This document shows, one piece after another, positions 12,123 through 21,827 of a DNA stretch of 64,000 nucleotides. The first letter of the stretch is position 1; each line of letters begins with the position of its first letter. This stretch comes from Neisseria animaloris (GTDB lineage Bacteria; Pseudomonadota; Gammaproteobacteria; Burkholderiales; Neisseriaceae): positions 1,860,001 through 1,924,000 of the forward strand of contig NZ_LR134440.1 of assembly GCF_900637855.1 (NCBI RefSeq), in the 5' to 3' direction. The notes below the pieces were generated by a model that ran no database searches, was not told where the DNA came from, and was given only the letters and a program-made list of their open reading frames with translations. Made by a program: the position numbers and the translations under genes.

Positions 12123-12584
12123 TTATTCGATGATAAACAGCGGTTCGCCGTATTCGACGGGATGGCCGTTTTCTACCAGAATTTCTTTGATAACGCCTGA
12201 TTTCTCGGCTTCGATTTCATTCATCAGCTTCATGGCTTCGATAATGCATAAAGTATCGCCGGCTTTAACGGTTTGGCCGACTTCTGCAAAAGGAGGGGAA
12301 GAGGGGCTGGGAGCGCGGTAGAAGGTACCGACCATCGGTGATTTTTGCGCATTGGTCAAATCGCGTGCTGCCGGCGCGGAGGGTGCTGCCGCCGGCGCGG
12401 CGGTGGCCGGTGTTACCGGGGCGGGCGCCGCATGGTGGACGGCAGTCGGTGCGGCATAGATGGCTTGCTGCGGGGCAGTGGAACGGGTGATACGTACTTT
12501 TTCTTCGCCTTCGGTTACTTCGATTTCGGCGATGCCCGATTCTTCAACCAAGTCGATCAGTTTTTTCAGTTTGCGTAAGTCCAT
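12123..12584 (-). CDS. accB: Biotin carboxyl carrier protein of acetyl-CoA carboxylase
   Basis: The 153-residue protein has an N-terminal domain ([20 protein letters not shown]), a long Ala/Pro-rich flexible linker at about 40-75, and a C-terminal biotinyl domain. The biotinylation motif EAMKLMNEI places the target lysine at residue 119. It shuttles carboxybiotin between AccC and the carboxyltransferase. It is the first gene of accBC; its promoter must lie in the AT-rich 12585-12780 segment, but I see no clean hexamer pair there. Confidence 0.98.
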   Translation of the reverse strand: MDLRKLKKLIDLVEESGIAEIEVTEGEEKVRITRSTAPQQAIYAAPTAVHHAAPAPVTPATAAPAAAPSAPAARDLTNAQKSPMVGTFYRAPSPSSPPFAEVGQTVKAGDTLCIIEAMKLMNEIEAEKSGVIKEILVENGHPVEYGEPLFIIE

Positions 12585-12999
12585 AATATGGTTCCTTGTG
12601 CTTGAGGCTGTGCAGAGCGCGATTTACCGCGTTTTCTGTGCTATGAAAAATAAATAATCCTGTGGCTGAAAATCGAGTATCAGGCAGGATTAGGATTGGA
12701 ATTCTATGCTGTTTACAGGTTGTTACAAAAAAGAATATTCGGCTATTTTCACTAACTTGCTGTTAAATGTCCAGCAAAATATCAAAAAAAGGCAGTTTTG
12801 GCCTGTAAAAATCAGTTTCTGTTTTTGCTGTCATTTGTGGAAAATTTAATTGAGTATTTGTTCTACTGCGTTATTTTAACATCAACTGATGCCGGAAGAA
12901 TAACGTTGTTTGTATGCAATAAAGGCGGTATTGCGGCTTCATGTCTGCTAAAGGATTCTTCCGCTATAATAGCGGCCTGTTTTTTTACGGATTCCACCG
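12585..12999. promoter_or_regulatory. Divergent intergenic region between accB and queA
   Basis: These 415 AT-rich bases serve two divergent transcription units. No gene is evident; ORFs here are short and lack start sites. The only strong motif is the palindromic -10 element for queA near the right end. Confidence 0.5.
12961..12975 (+). promoter_or_regulatory. queA -10 element inside a perfect palindrome
   Basis: TATAAT at 12965-12970 is embedded in CCGCTATAATAGCGG, a perfect 15-base palindrome, 30 bases upstream of the queA ATG. The hexamer is a consensus -10, but no clear -35 lies 16-18 bases upstream. The surrounding palindrome could be an operator or chance symmetry. Confidence 0.45.
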
Positions 13000-14037
13000 A
13001 TGCATATCTCCGATTTTGATTTCGAACTGCCGGATGAATTGATTGCACAGCATCCGCCTGCCGTGCGCGGGAGCAGTCGTTTGCTGGTTGCGTTGCCGGG
13101 TAAACAGTTGTGTGATGGGATATTTAATGATTTGCCGGAATATGTGGATGCGGGTGATGTGCTGGTATTTAACAATACTAAAGTCATGAAAGCCCGTTTG
13201 TTCGGTCAGAAAGCCAGCGGCGGTAAAATCGAGGCCTTAATCGAGCGGGTGTTGGACGAACATACCGCATTGGCGCATATACGTTCGTCAAAATCGCCGA
13301 AACCGGGTACGGAACTGGTGTTTGACGGCGGTATCGCCGCCACGATGGTGGAACGTGTGGGCGAGTTGTTCTGCCTGCGTTTTGGGGGAAGCCAAAGTGT
13401 ATATGATCTGTTGGAAAACAACGGCCGTTTACCGTTGCCGCCTTATATTGAACGTGCGGCGGACGATAACGACGACAACCGTTACCAAACCGTTTATGCG
13501 AAACATCAGGGAGCGGTAGCGGCTCCGACGGCCGGGTTGCATTTTACCGAAGAGTTGCTGACGGCTTTGCGCGGCAAAGGTATTCAGACGGCCGAAGTAA
13601 CGCTGCATGTGGGGGCGGGCACGTTCCAGCCGGTGCGGGTGGAGAATATTGCCGAACACAAGATGCACAGCGAATGGTTCGATGTGCCGTCTGAAACGGT
13701 AGAAATGGTTGAAGCGGCTCACCGTAGGGGAAATAAAGTGTGGGCGGTGGGCACAACGTCGATGCGGGCGTTGGAGTCGGCGGCAAGGGAAACAGGCCGT
13801 CTGAAAGCGGGCAGGGGCGATACGGATATCTTTATCACGCCGGGCTACAGTTTCAAGGTGGTCGACCGTTTGGTTACCAATTTCCATCTGCCGAAATCGA
13901 CTTTGCTGATGCTGGTAAGTGCGTTTTCGGGCACGGAACACATCCGCCACGTTTACCGCCATGCGGTCGAACAGAAATACCGCTTTTTCAGTTATGGGGA
14001 CGCGATGCTGCTGGGGCGGGAGGATGACGACAGTTAG
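13000..14037 (+). CDS. queA: S-adenosylmethionine:tRNA ribosyltransferase-isomerase
   Basis: The 345-residue enzyme transfers and isomerises the ribosyl group of SAM onto preQ1-modified tRNA, making epoxyqueuosine. It opens with the family's [19 protein letters not shown] and carries [34 protein letters not shown] and the C-terminal [17 protein letters not shown] blocks. Length is typical. It is separated from the converging glycan operon by a hairpin. An uptake sequence lies inside the gene (GRLKAG, near 13797). Confidence 0.98.
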   Translation: MHISDFDFELPDELIAQHPPAVRGSSRLLVALPGKQLCDGIFNDLPEYVDAGDVLVFNNTKVMKARLFGQKASGGKIEALIERVLDEHTALAHIRSSKSPKPGTELVFDGGIAATMVERVGELFCLRFGGSQSVYDLLENNGRLPLPPYIERAADDNDDNRYQTVYAKHQGAVAAPTAGLHFTEELLTALRGKGIQTAEVTLHVGAGTFQPVRVENIAEHKMHSEWFDVPSETVEMVEAAHRRGNKVWAVGTTSMRALESAARETGRLKAGRGDTDIFITPGYSFKVVDRLVTNFHLPKSTLLMLVSAFSGTEHIRHVYRHAVEQKYRFFSYGDAMLLGREDDDS

Positions 14038-14067
14038 ATCTTTCTGAATTTTGGATATATATGTCGG

Positions 14068-14103
14068 AGAGGCCGTCTGAAAGAATCTTTTCAGACGGCC
14101 TCT
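14068..14103. terminator. Bidirectional terminator between queA and wzc
   Basis: AGAGGCCGTCTGAAA pairs with TTTCAGACGGCCTCT around a short loop. It lies between the ends of two convergent genes and can serve both. Confidence 0.75.
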
Positions 14104-14127
14104 TTGTGTCGTGAAATTTGGTACGCT

Positions 14128-16278
14128 TTAATTCTTATCTTTATTTACATAGGCTGCATAATAGGCGTAGCCGTCGTGCGAATTGCGTTTCATGCCGTTC
14201 AGAATCACGCCGTGGATGTCTACATTGCTCTGCAACAGGCGGTTGACGCTGTTGTCCAGCTCGCGGGCGGTGGTAATCTCATAGCGCGTTACCAGCAAGG
14301 TAATGCCGGCGTGTTGGCCGATAATATTGGCATCGGTAACAGACAATACCGGCGGCGTATCGATGATTACATAGTCATAACGTTGGCTGGCACGCAGCAG
14401 CAGTGATTTCAGACGGCCGTCCATCAGCAGCTCGGAAGGATTTTCAGGCATGGTGCCGTGGCTGATGAAGTCCAGATGGTTGATTTGGGTTTCCTGAACG
14501 GCTTGCCCCGGAGAAACTTTGCCTTCCAAAATCTCGGCAAGGCCTTCATCGGCACGGGCATTGAAAAGCTGATCCAAATATCCCTTGCGCATGTCGGCAT
14601 CTATCAGCAGGATTCTTTTGCCCGATTGTGCCATCACGGTGGCCAGATTCGACGAAATAAAAGATTTACCGACATCGGGTGCACTGCCGGTTACCATCAA
14701 GATATTGTTTTTAGCACCGATCATTGAGAAGTAAATATTGGTACGCAGAGCACGCAAAGCTTCGATGGCGGCATCGGTAGGCTCTTGTTCGCCCAGCAGG
14801 AAGTCCGAGCGGCCCGTAAGCGGCTTCAGTTTGTTGCTGTAGCGGCTTTGCACTTTCGATAAGGGTACGATGGCGGCCACTTCCATGCCCATGTGCTCGA
14901 TTTCAGACGGCGTAGTCAGGCCTTTACGTACACCGGAACGCAACAGGTACCAAGCTGAAGCAATCATGCCTGCAGTTAAGGCTGTCAGCAGGGTAATCAT
15001 GCCTTTTCGGGGAGCTACGGGTTTTTCAGGTACGTCGGCATAGTCGATAATACGCACGTTGCCCTGCGAGCTGGCCTTCAAGATGTTGAGCTCTTGTTGT
15101 TTGGCTAAAAGCTGAGTGTAGGTGGTTTGGTTGGTCTCGACGTCGCGCGTCAGGCGGATGACTTCCTGCTGGGTGTTCGGCAGGTCGGCGATTTGTTGGT
15201 TGATTTTGCTTTTGGCTTTTTGCAGCACGGCCAGTTTGTCGAGTACGGCTTTGTATGACGGGTGCTCGGGCGTGTACAGCTCGGCCATTCCTGCTTCTTC
15301 GGTTTTCAGTGTGGTGATTTGGGCTTCGATATTAATCAGGCTTTCAAGTGCCCCTTTGGATTCGACGGGAATATCAAGCGAGCCGCTTTTCCGGCGGTAT
15401 TCGTTTAATTTGTTTTCGGCATCTTGCAGCGTTTCGCGCAAACGGGGCAGCTCGCTGCTGATAAAAGCCAATCCGCTGGCGGCAACCTGAACATCACGGT
15501 TGACGTTTTGGTTGACATAGTTGTCGGCAATGCTGTTGAGTATGGCGTGGATTTTTTCGGAATCTTCACCCGTATAAGCCAGATTGATAATCGGGCTGGT
15601 TTTGCCTTTACTGGATACGGTGAGGTTCTGTTTGATGTTTTCGATGGCACTCAGTCTTGAATGTTTGACCATTGAGAATTTTTGGCCGGCATCAGCCAAA
15701 ATCTGATTGACCTGTAAGGTGGTTTTCGCGTTGATTTTCAGTGGCTGCCCGACCCGGCCTTCCAACACTTTGCCGTTGGGTAGCTCGAGTTTGTAGGTTT
15801 TTTTGTCGGTTGCAGTGAGTGTAAACGGCTCATTCAGCCATTCTTTATCAACAGTGAAAGTGTGGATTTTCAGCTCGGGTTCGACATCGCTGCTGAGGTT
15901 GTGTGCCAAACGTCCGAATACGGGAAAATATTCGGGAGTGATGGTTTGGTCGAGCTGCAAATCGTCCACGGTTTTACCGATAACCAAGCGCGACTGAACC
16001 AGTTCGATTTCAGCATCCGAAGTCGGTGGGTTGTCCGGTCTGTATACCGCATTGATTTCGGAAAGAATCTGGTTTTGCTTGGTTTCGATTTCAAGCATGG
16101 CATCGGCACGGTATACCGGGGTGGCCGAAACGCTGTACAGGGCACCGAGCAGGCCGCCTGCCAGCACCGCAGTAAGAATCGGTTTTTTGTAGGCCAACAG
16201 GCTGTGTATTTGCTGCCCGAGGTCGATTTCGCCACCGTTGCCGTTATTTTGCGGAAAAGGAGGATAGTGTTTAGCCAT
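14128..16278 (-). CDS. wzc: Polysaccharide co-polymerase and tyrosine autokinase Wzc
   Basis: At 716 residues this has the fused Gram-negative Wzc layout. A Wzz chain-length domain has membrane helices at about 34-54 and 432-450, with a long periplasmic coiled region between. A C-terminal BY-kinase follows, with Walker A GSAPDVGKSF near 530, A' LLIDADMRKG and Walker B YVIIDTPPV. The tail carries the tyrosine cluster Y704, Y706, Y707 and Y710. Wzc controls polymer length and export in Wzx/Wzy systems, and its phosphorylation is reversed by Wzb, encoded just upstream. It is the last gene of the glycan operon. Confidence 0.95.
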   Translation of the reverse strand: MAKHYPPFPQNNGNGGEIDLGQQIHSLLAYKKPILTAVLAGGLLGALYSVSATPVYRADAMLEIETKQNQILSEINAVYRPDNPPTSDAEIELVQSRLVIGKTVDDLQLDQTITPEYFPVFGRLAHNLSSDVEPELKIHTFTVDKEWLNEPFTLTATDKKTYKLELPNGKVLEGRVGQPLKINAKTTLQVNQILADAGQKFSMVKHSRLSAIENIKQNLTVSSKGKTSPIINLAYTGEDSEKIHAILNSIADNYVNQNVNRDVQVAASGLAFISSELPRLRETLQDAENKLNEYRRKSGSLDIPVESKGALESLINIEAQITTLKTEEAGMAELYTPEHPSYKAVLDKLAVLQKAKSKINQQIADLPNTQQEVIRLTRDVETNQTTYTQLLAKQQELNILKASSQGNVRIIDYADVPEKPVAPRKGMITLLTALTAGMIASAWYLLRSGVRKGLTTPSEIEHMGMEVAAIVPLSKVQSRYSNKLKPLTGRSDFLLGEQEPTDAAIEALRALRTNIYFSMIGAKNNILMVTGSAPDVGKSFISSNLATVMAQSGKRILLIDADMRKGYLDQLFNARADEGLAEILEGKVSPGQAVQETQINHLDFISHGTMPENPSELLMDGRLKSLLLRASQRYDYVIIDTPPVLSVTDANIIGQHAGITLLVTRYEITTARELDNSVNRLLQSNVDIHGVILNGMKRNSHDGYAYYAAYVNKDKN

Positions 16279-16321
16279 TATCGGAATTTCCTTAAGCTTT
16301 ATCGGTTATATTTTTATCGGA

Positions 16322-16765
16322 TTAGGGTCTGAGGGTCAGTTTCATCGCCCATTGTTCTGCCGCATCAGCAAGCTGCCGGTAAACGGCTTCGAAAACTTCT
16401 TCCGGTTGCTGGAATGGGTCGGGAATGCTTTTTTTGGGCAGCCATTGGGCAAACAGCATGGTTTTCCGTCTGGCTTCCGGCAGAATATCCGCCACCATCT
16501 CGATGTGTATGGGTTCCATCACTAGAATCAGATCCGCTTCTTTGCACATTTCCGGTGTAAGCTGGCGGGCAGTATGCCCCGCGACAATCACACCGTGTTT
16601 GAGCGCTGTTCTAATTGCTTGCAATTCGGCATCTTTACCTGTTACCGCACGCAATCCTGCTGAAGATATGTTTAGAAGCGGCATTTTCTGCTGCAAAAGC
16701 CGTTCGGCGGTAGGGGAGCGGCAAATGTTGCCGATACAGACAATCAAAATCTTTTGGTACATCAC
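16322..16765 (-). CDS. wzb: Low-molecular-weight protein tyrosine phosphatase Wzb
   Basis: The 147-residue phosphatase carries the catalytic loop CIGNICRS with nucleophile Cys10 and Arg16, and the general acid in IPDP (Asp116). It dephosphorylates the tyrosine cluster of Wzc. It lies between wza and wzc in the standard order, 33 and 43 bases from its neighbours. Two adjacent ATG codons at the start make the exact first residue uncertain by one. Generic LMW-PTPs look similar; the context makes Wzb by far the best name. Confidence 0.95.
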   Translation of the reverse strand: MMYQKILIVCIGNICRSPTAERLLQQKMPLLNISSAGLRAVTGKDAELQAIRTALKHGVIVAGHTARQLTPEMCKEADLILVMEPIHIEMVADILPEARRKTMLFAQWLPKKSIPDPFQQPEEVFEAVYRQLADAAEQWAMKLTLRP

Positions 16766-16798
16766 GTTTAAAACCTGTCGGACTACAACATCAGCTGA

Positions 16799-17932
16799 CT
16801 ATTTGAACGTGTTGTCCAAAGAATTGGCGTTGGTAATCGAGCTTGTCAGCTGTGAAATGACGCGGTTCCAGCGTGCCACCGGAGCGGCGGTGATATACAC
16901 CACGTCATCGGTACGCAGTTTGAAACGGTTGGCCAGCGCATAGGCCGAAGCGTCTTTCAGATTAAGCTGGTAAACGTGTATCGGTTTTTTACGGTCGTAA
17001 GGTGCGTTGCGGATAACGAACACGCCCGAAGCATTAGCCGTTATTTGGTTCATGCCGCCTGCATCGCCCAAAGCCTGCGTGAGGGTCAGACCGTGGCTGC
17101 CGATACGCAGCGTGGTTTGTTTGCCGACTTCACCCATTACGTGAACACGGCTGTTTTCGGTAGTGGGCACATAAACGATGTCGCCTCCGCTTAATAGCAG
17201 GTTTTGCGACAAATCACCGTATTGGCGGATGTCTTGCAGTGAAATGGTGCGTTCTATGCCGTTTTTAGTCCATTTGATGTTGTTGGTATCGGCGTTTTCG
17301 GCCGCACCGCCGGCTTGGTCGATTACGTCAACCAAGGTGAGCGGGATATTGGTAACGGGAAATTGGCCGGGCTTGGCCACTGCTCCCGATACGGAAACGC
17401 GTTGCGAGCGGAATTCGGCTATGTTGACGGAAACCTGCGGTCTTTTGATGTAGCGTTTCAGACGGCTTGTGAGGATTTTTTGCAATTGGGGCAGGGTTTT
17501 GCCGCGGGCATAGATTTTCCCTGCCAGCGGGTAGGCAAGATAGCCTGATTCGTCCACCCATGCCCCGTTGCTGACCTGTTTGCTTTCGGGGTTGGTGCTG
17601 ATGGGGGTGGGTGTGTTCAGATCGGGGTGGTGCCACACCAGAATGTTCAATACGTCGCCGCTGCCGATGCGGTAGCGGTAAGCTGCTTTTTGGCGTTCCA
17701 GAGCCGGGTTGCTTAAGGCACGGCGGGGAGATTCCTGCATGCGCTCCACCAAGCCGAGGGTAATCGGGTAGATATTGACTCTGTTATCGAGTTTGGTGTC
17801 GGCAACGGTTTCGTTGTTTTCATAAACCACGGTTTTATTGCGTGTGGGGAGTCCCGACCCGGGGATAACGGTACAGCCTGCCGTGAAAACCAGCAGGGAA
17901 AAGCTGATAACAGTGAGTTTTCTGATGTTCAC
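16799..17932 (-). CDS. wza: Outer-membrane polysaccharide export lipoprotein Wza (GTG start)
   Basis: The protein forms the outer-membrane channel for the polymer. I start at a GTG at 17932, giving 377 residues and MNIRKLTVISFSLLVFTAGC with lipidated Cys20. AGAAGGA lies eight bases before this GTG, whereas the ATG six codons upstream overlaps that Shine-Dalgarno. A polysaccharide export domain (YRIGSGDVLNILVWHHPDL) follows, then SLBB repeats (VSVSGAVAKPGQFPV, VHVMGEVGKQTTLRI). The C-terminal amphipathic segment (PVARWNRVISQL) fits the Wza alpha-barrel. Wza in a Neisseria-like genome is unusual, because the characterised meningococcal capsules use ABC export. Confidence 0.94.
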   Translation of the reverse strand: MNIRKLTVISFSLLVFTAGCTVIPGSGLPTRNKTVVYENNETVADTKLDNRVNIYPITLGLVERMQESPRRALSNPALERQKAAYRYRIGSGDVLNILVWHHPDLNTPTPISTNPESKQVSNGAWVDESGYLAYPLAGKIYARGKTLPQLQKILTSRLKRYIKRPQVSVNIAEFRSQRVSVSGAVAKPGQFPVTNIPLTLVDVIDQAGGAAENADTNNIKWTKNGIERTISLQDIRQYGDLSQNLLLSGGDIVYVPTTENSRVHVMGEVGKQTTLRIGSHGLTLTQALGDAGGMNQITANASGVFVIRNAPYDRKKPIHVYQLNLKDASAYALANRFKLRTDDVVYITAAPVARWNRVISQLTSSITNANSLDNTFK

Positions 17933-17996
17933 GTAATTCGTCCTTCTCATTGGTTTCGTGAGGCCGTCTGAAAACAGGAAATGAAGAGCAGGGTGT

Positions 17997-19901
17997 TCAG
18001 ACGGCCTTGAGGTTTTGTTTCCAAACCAAATCGCATATGTCGTCTTTGGGGGTAAAACCGGTTGGTGCTTCGAGTAAGAGTTGGCGAAGGGCCATTTGGT
18101 TCATTTCTTTGCATGCCGAATCCATACGTTCGAGAATGTCGGATAGCTCGCTCCAAGGCAGCATTACCTCGCTGGCTGTCATAATTCGGGGGTGTGTGGT
18201 CTTTTGTACGTCATCTCCGATTAACAATTCTTCATATAATTTTTCACCCGGACGCAATCCGGTAACTTTGATTTCGATGTCTCCGTCGGGGTGATTTTCG
18301 TCTTTTACTTCCAAACCGCTGAGGCGGATCATTTGACGGGCAAGGTCGATGATTTTGACCGATTCGCCCATGTCGAGCACAAATACGTCGCCGCCTTTAC
18401 CCATCGCTCCGGCCTGAATCACCAGCTGGGCGGCTTCGGGTATAGTCATGAAGTAACGGGTGATGTCTTCGTGGGTCAGCGTAACAGGACCGCCGGCGGC
18501 GATTTGTTTTTCAAATACGGGCACAACCGAACCGGAAGAACCGAGCACGTTGCCGAAACGCACCATACAGAAGCGGGTTTTCTGGCCGGGTTCGGCGGCC
18601 AATGCTTGCAGGCAGAGCTCGGCCATGCGTTTGCTCGCACCCATGGTATTGGTGGGGCGGACGGCTTTGTCGGTGGAAATCAGCACGAAAGTTTCCACGT
18701 CCGCATCGATTGCCGCCTGTGCGCAGAAGAGGGTGCCGTACACATTGTTTCGCACGCCTTCGATGGTGTTGAATTCCACCATGGGTACGTGTTTGTAGGC
18801 GGCGGCGTGATACACGGTTTGCACGCCGTATGCTTTCATGATGGTAAAAAGACGTTTGCGGTGCTGTATGGAACCGAGCAGGGGGATAACTTCGATATGG
18901 GTGTTCGAGGCCGTCTGAAATTCGAACAGTTCTTTATCGATGCTGTACAGCGAAAACTCGGATAATTCGAACAGCAGCAGTTTGGCCGGGCGGTAGCGGA
19001 TAATCTGGCGGCACAACTCCGAACCGATAGAACCGCCCGCACCGGTAACTATGACTACTTTTCCGGTAATGTCGGCTCCCATCAGTTTGTCGTCGGGAGC
19101 TACGGGGTCGCGGCCGAGTAGGTCGACAACCGAGATTTTTTTCAAGGCACTGACAGTAATTTTACCGTCTACCAAATCTTTCATGCCGGGAATCGCCAGC
19201 ACTTCGCATGGATACGCTTTCAAACGTTCGACAATGATTTTGCGTTCTTCCTGCGTGGCGCTCGGAATGGCCAGCAGGATTTTTTCGACACCGTAGCGGT
19301 TGATCAGATCGTCGAGTTCAGACGGCTTGTACACCATCAGATCGTAAATCAGCGTACACTGGATGGCGGTGTTGTCGTCTACAAAAGCAACCGCATAATA
19401 TTCGCTGACTTGTTTGATGGCTTCCAAAAGCTGCCGCCCCGATTGGCCTGCGCCGTAGATGATGACGGGAATCATATGTTTTCTACGGCGGCGGTCGGAC
19501 AAAATGGTTTTCAGTATCATGCGTGAGCTGGTAACCAACACGACCAGCAGCAAGAAATAAACAATCGGCAAAGCCAACCGCAGCCGCTGTTCGAATATCA
19601 ACACGCTTAAGAAAAACAGCATTGCCGAGATGAAGCAGCCCAAGACCGCCGTAGTCAGAACACGGGTACTTACGTAACGGGTAACGGCACGGTACAGACC
19701 CAGTTTGATAAACAGCAGGATAGTCAGCACGGCGGTACTGCCGAAAGCCAGCCAGTTGGCGGGGTTGGACCATTCTTCGTTGTAACTGGCTTTCAGGCTT
19801 TGGGCAAACCAGAAAGCTACAAAGATTACAACGGCATCGTGAATCACGAAAAAGGTTTTTTTGACATTACGGGGTAGCGTCAACAGCGTTTCCAGGTTCA
19901 T
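17997..19901 (-). CDS. pglD: UDP-N-acetylglucosamine 4,6-dehydratase PglD (WbpM/FlaA1 family)
   Basis: The 634-residue membrane enzyme performs the first step toward UDP-diNAcBac. About four N-terminal transmembrane helices (residues 15-125) precede a first nucleotide-binding fold (IIYGAGQSGRQ, about 147). The catalytic SDR domain starts with GAGGSIGSELCRQ near 290. The active site shows TDKAVRPTNTMGASKRMAEL, where Met replaces the usual Tyr and Lys is kept, as in WbpM-type dehydratases. It sits between pglC and wza and ends within an uptake sequence. Length and layout match Neisseria PglD. Confidence 0.93.
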   Translation of the reverse strand: MNLETLLTLPRNVKKTFFVIHDAVVIFVAFWFAQSLKASYNEEWSNPANWLAFGSTAVLTILLFIKLGLYRAVTRYVSTRVLTTAVLGCFISAMLFFLSVLIFEQRLRLALPIVYFLLLVVLVTSSRMILKTILSDRRRRKHMIPVIIYGAGQSGRQLLEAIKQVSEYYAVAFVDDNTAIQCTLIYDLMVYKPSELDDLINRYGVEKILLAIPSATQEERKIIVERLKAYPCEVLAIPGMKDLVDGKITVSALKKISVVDLLGRDPVAPDDKLMGADITGKVVIVTGAGGSIGSELCRQIIRYRPAKLLLFELSEFSLYSIDKELFEFQTASNTHIEVIPLLGSIQHRKRLFTIMKAYGVQTVYHAAAYKHVPMVEFNTIEGVRNNVYGTLFCAQAAIDADVETFVLISTDKAVRPTNTMGASKRMAELCLQALAAEPGQKTRFCMVRFGNVLGSSGSVVPVFEKQIAAGGPVTLTHEDITRYFMTIPEAAQLVIQAGAMGKGGDVFVLDMGESVKIIDLARQMIRLSGLEVKDENHPDGDIEIKVTGLRPGEKLYEELLIGDDVQKTTHPRIMTASEVMLPWSELSDILERMDSACKEMNQMALRQLLLEAPTGFTPKDDICDLVWKQNLKAV

Positions 19902-20000
19902 GGCGGTGTACTCTGAGTAAGATTGTTATGACGTTGATATGGGTCGGGCCCACGCAATATCCTGCCTTTCAGACGGCCTTTGGCAGAAAGCGGGTTATGT

Positions 20001-21176
20001 TTATTTTGTTGCTTCTTTCAACACGGATTCGATGTTTTTACAGCAGAAATCGATTTGTTCGGGCGTGATGGTCGGGTGCACCAAAAACATCAGGCTGGTG
20101 TCGCCCAATTCCACCGCGTTTTTCAAACGCTCTTTCGGCCGCCACGGCGTGTTGTCGAAGGCTTTTTCCAAATACACCTCCGAGCAGCTGCCCTGATAGC
20201 ACGGCACTTTGCGCGCGCCTAATTCTTCGACGATGCGGTCGCGGCTCCAGCCTGCTTTGAGGTTTTCGGGTTTCACGAACGCATAGAATTTGTATTGCGC
20301 GTGTTCGATGTAGTCGGGAACATTCACCAAACGGATGCTGCCGAAGTTTTTTAAGACGGCCTCCAGCTTGGCGGCGTTGGCTTGGCGTTTGGCCGTCCAT
20401 TCCGGCATACGTTTGAGCTGGATGCGGCCGATGGCGGCCTGCATTTCCATCATGCGCCAGTTGGTGCCGAAACTTTCGTGCAGCCAGCGGAAGCCGGGCG
20501 GATGTTGGCGGTTGTACACGGCATCGTAGCTTTTGCCGTGGTCTTTATACGACCACATTTTCGACCACAACGCTTTATCGTTGGTGGTAACCATGCCGCC
20601 TTCGCCGCCGGTGGTCATGATTTTGTCTTGGCAGAACGACCATGCGCCGACATGGCCGATGGAGCCGACCGGTTTGCCTTTGTATTTCGCGCCGTGGGCT
20701 TGGGCGCAGTCTTCGATGACCCACAGATTGTGCTTGTCGGCCAAAGCCATAATCGCGTCCATTTCAGCGGGCATACCGGCCAAATGCACCACGATAATGG
20801 CTTTGGTATTCGGAGTTAAGGCCGTCTGAATGGTTTCGGCGGAAATGTTTTGGCTGTTTAAATCCACGTCGGCAAACACGGGGTTGGCACCGGCTGTAAC
20901 AATCGATGAGGCAGAAGCCAAAAACGTGCGCGGGGTAACGATCACATCGTCACCCGCACCGATGCCCATGGCTTTAAGGGCAACGTCTAAAGCCAGCGTG
21001 CCGTTGCCGAGTGCAACCGCGTATTGCGTGCCGGCAAAAGCGGCAAATTCTTGTTCAAACTCGCGGCATTCCGTGCCCGTCCAATAATTGACTTTATTGG
21101 AGAGCAATACGCGGGATACGGCATCGGCCTCTTCTTGGGTAAACGAAGGCCACGGGGCAAGTGAGGTGTTTAGCAT
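20001..21176 (-). CDS. pglC: UDP-4-amino sugar aminotransferase PglC
   Basis: The 391-residue DegT/DnrJ/EryC1 PLP enzyme aminates the 4-keto sugar made by PglD. The PLP lysine lies in WSFCQDKIMTTGGEGGM, and the cofactor-binding VIEDCAQAHGAKYKG block precedes it. The start MLNTSLAPWPSFTQEEADA is typical. It is 99 bases upstream of pglD and six bases downstream of the acetyltransferase gene. Sugar specificity follows from synteny with pglB and pglD. Confidence 0.93.
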   Translation of the reverse strand: MLNTSLAPWPSFTQEEADAVSRVLLSNKVNYWTGTECREFEQEFAAFAGTQYAVALGNGTLALDVALKAMGIGAGDDVIVTPRTFLASASSIVTAGANPVFADVDLNSQNISAETIQTALTPNTKAIIVVHLAGMPAEMDAIMALADKHNLWVIEDCAQAHGAKYKGKPVGSIGHVGAWSFCQDKIMTTGGEGGMVTTNDKALWSKMWSYKDHGKSYDAVYNRQHPPGFRWLHESFGTNWRMMEMQAAIGRIQLKRMPEWTAKRQANAAKLEAVLKNFGSIRLVNVPDYIEHAQYKFYAFVKPENLKAGWSRDRIVEELGARKVPCYQGSCSEVYLEKAFDNTPWRPKERLKNAVELGDTSLMFLVHPTITPEQIDFCCKNIESVLKEATK

Positions 21177-21182
21177 GTTTTT

Positions 21183-21827
21183 CTACCTTGTCAGTTTTTG
21201 GGCGGGGATACCGAATGCGGTTTCATTGTCGGGAATATTTTCGATAACGGCAGCTCCTGCGCCGATGATGCAGTTTTTTCCTACTTTGCTGTTTTGCCGG
21301 GTACAACTGCCGATTCCTATCCAACTCAATTCATCGATAGAAGTGTTTCCTGCCAAATGAGAACCGGGGCTGATGTGCACGAAATCACCTAGCCGGCAAT
21401 CATGATCGACCGTGGCCGAATTGTTGATGATTACCCCTTTTCCTATATGTGCTCCGGCACCTACAACGGCTTGCGCGAAGATAACCGTTCCGTGTTCTAC
21501 CTTGGCAAAACGGCTGACGACGGCGGAGGGGTGGGTGATAACGGGTAGGTGGAAGCCCATTTTTTCCACTTCTTCAAAACGCCTCTTGCGGGTTGCATTG
21601 TCGCCTATGGCGAGGGCGACATCATATTGGTCGGGGGTAACGGTTTGCCCGAGCAGCCCGCAGCCGCCGAGCAGCGGAAAGCCCATAAATTCGGTTTTTT
21701 TGCCGTTATGATAATCGTCGAGAAAGACCACGGTTTCCCACTTTTCCATCAACAAAGCCGCGTCCAATATCACTTTGGCGTGCCCGCCCGCACCGATAAC
21801 GGCCAGTTTGTTATTCATTATCTTCAT
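21183..21827 (-). CDS. UDP-4-amino sugar N-acetyltransferase (PglB C-terminal domain as a separate protein)
   Basis: The 214-residue protein has an N-terminal Rossmann-like domain (LAVIGAGGHAKVILDAALL) and a C-terminal left-handed beta-helix with hexapeptide repeats (VGAGAHIGKGVIINNSATV). His of NNSATVDHDCRLGDFVHI is the likely catalytic base. It acetylates the 4-amino sugar to give UDP-diNAcBac. In N. meningitidis and N. gonorrhoeae this domain is fused to the priming transferase as PglB; here it is a separate ORF in another frame, overlapping the transferase gene by 17 bases. A second ATG at 21818 (MNNKLAVIG) is an alternative start overlapping the upstream stop as ATGAATAA. Confidence 0.9.
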   Translation of the reverse strand: MKIMNNKLAVIGAGGHAKVILDAALLMEKWETVVFLDDYHNGKKTEFMGFPLLGGCGLLGQTVTPDQYDVALAIGDNATRKRRFEEVEKMGFHLPVITHPSAVVSRFAKVEHGTVIFAQAVVGAGAHIGKGVIINNSATVDHDCRLGDFVHISPGSHLAGNTSIDELSWIGIGSCTRQNSKVGKNCIIGAGAAVIENIPDNETAFGIPAQKLTR

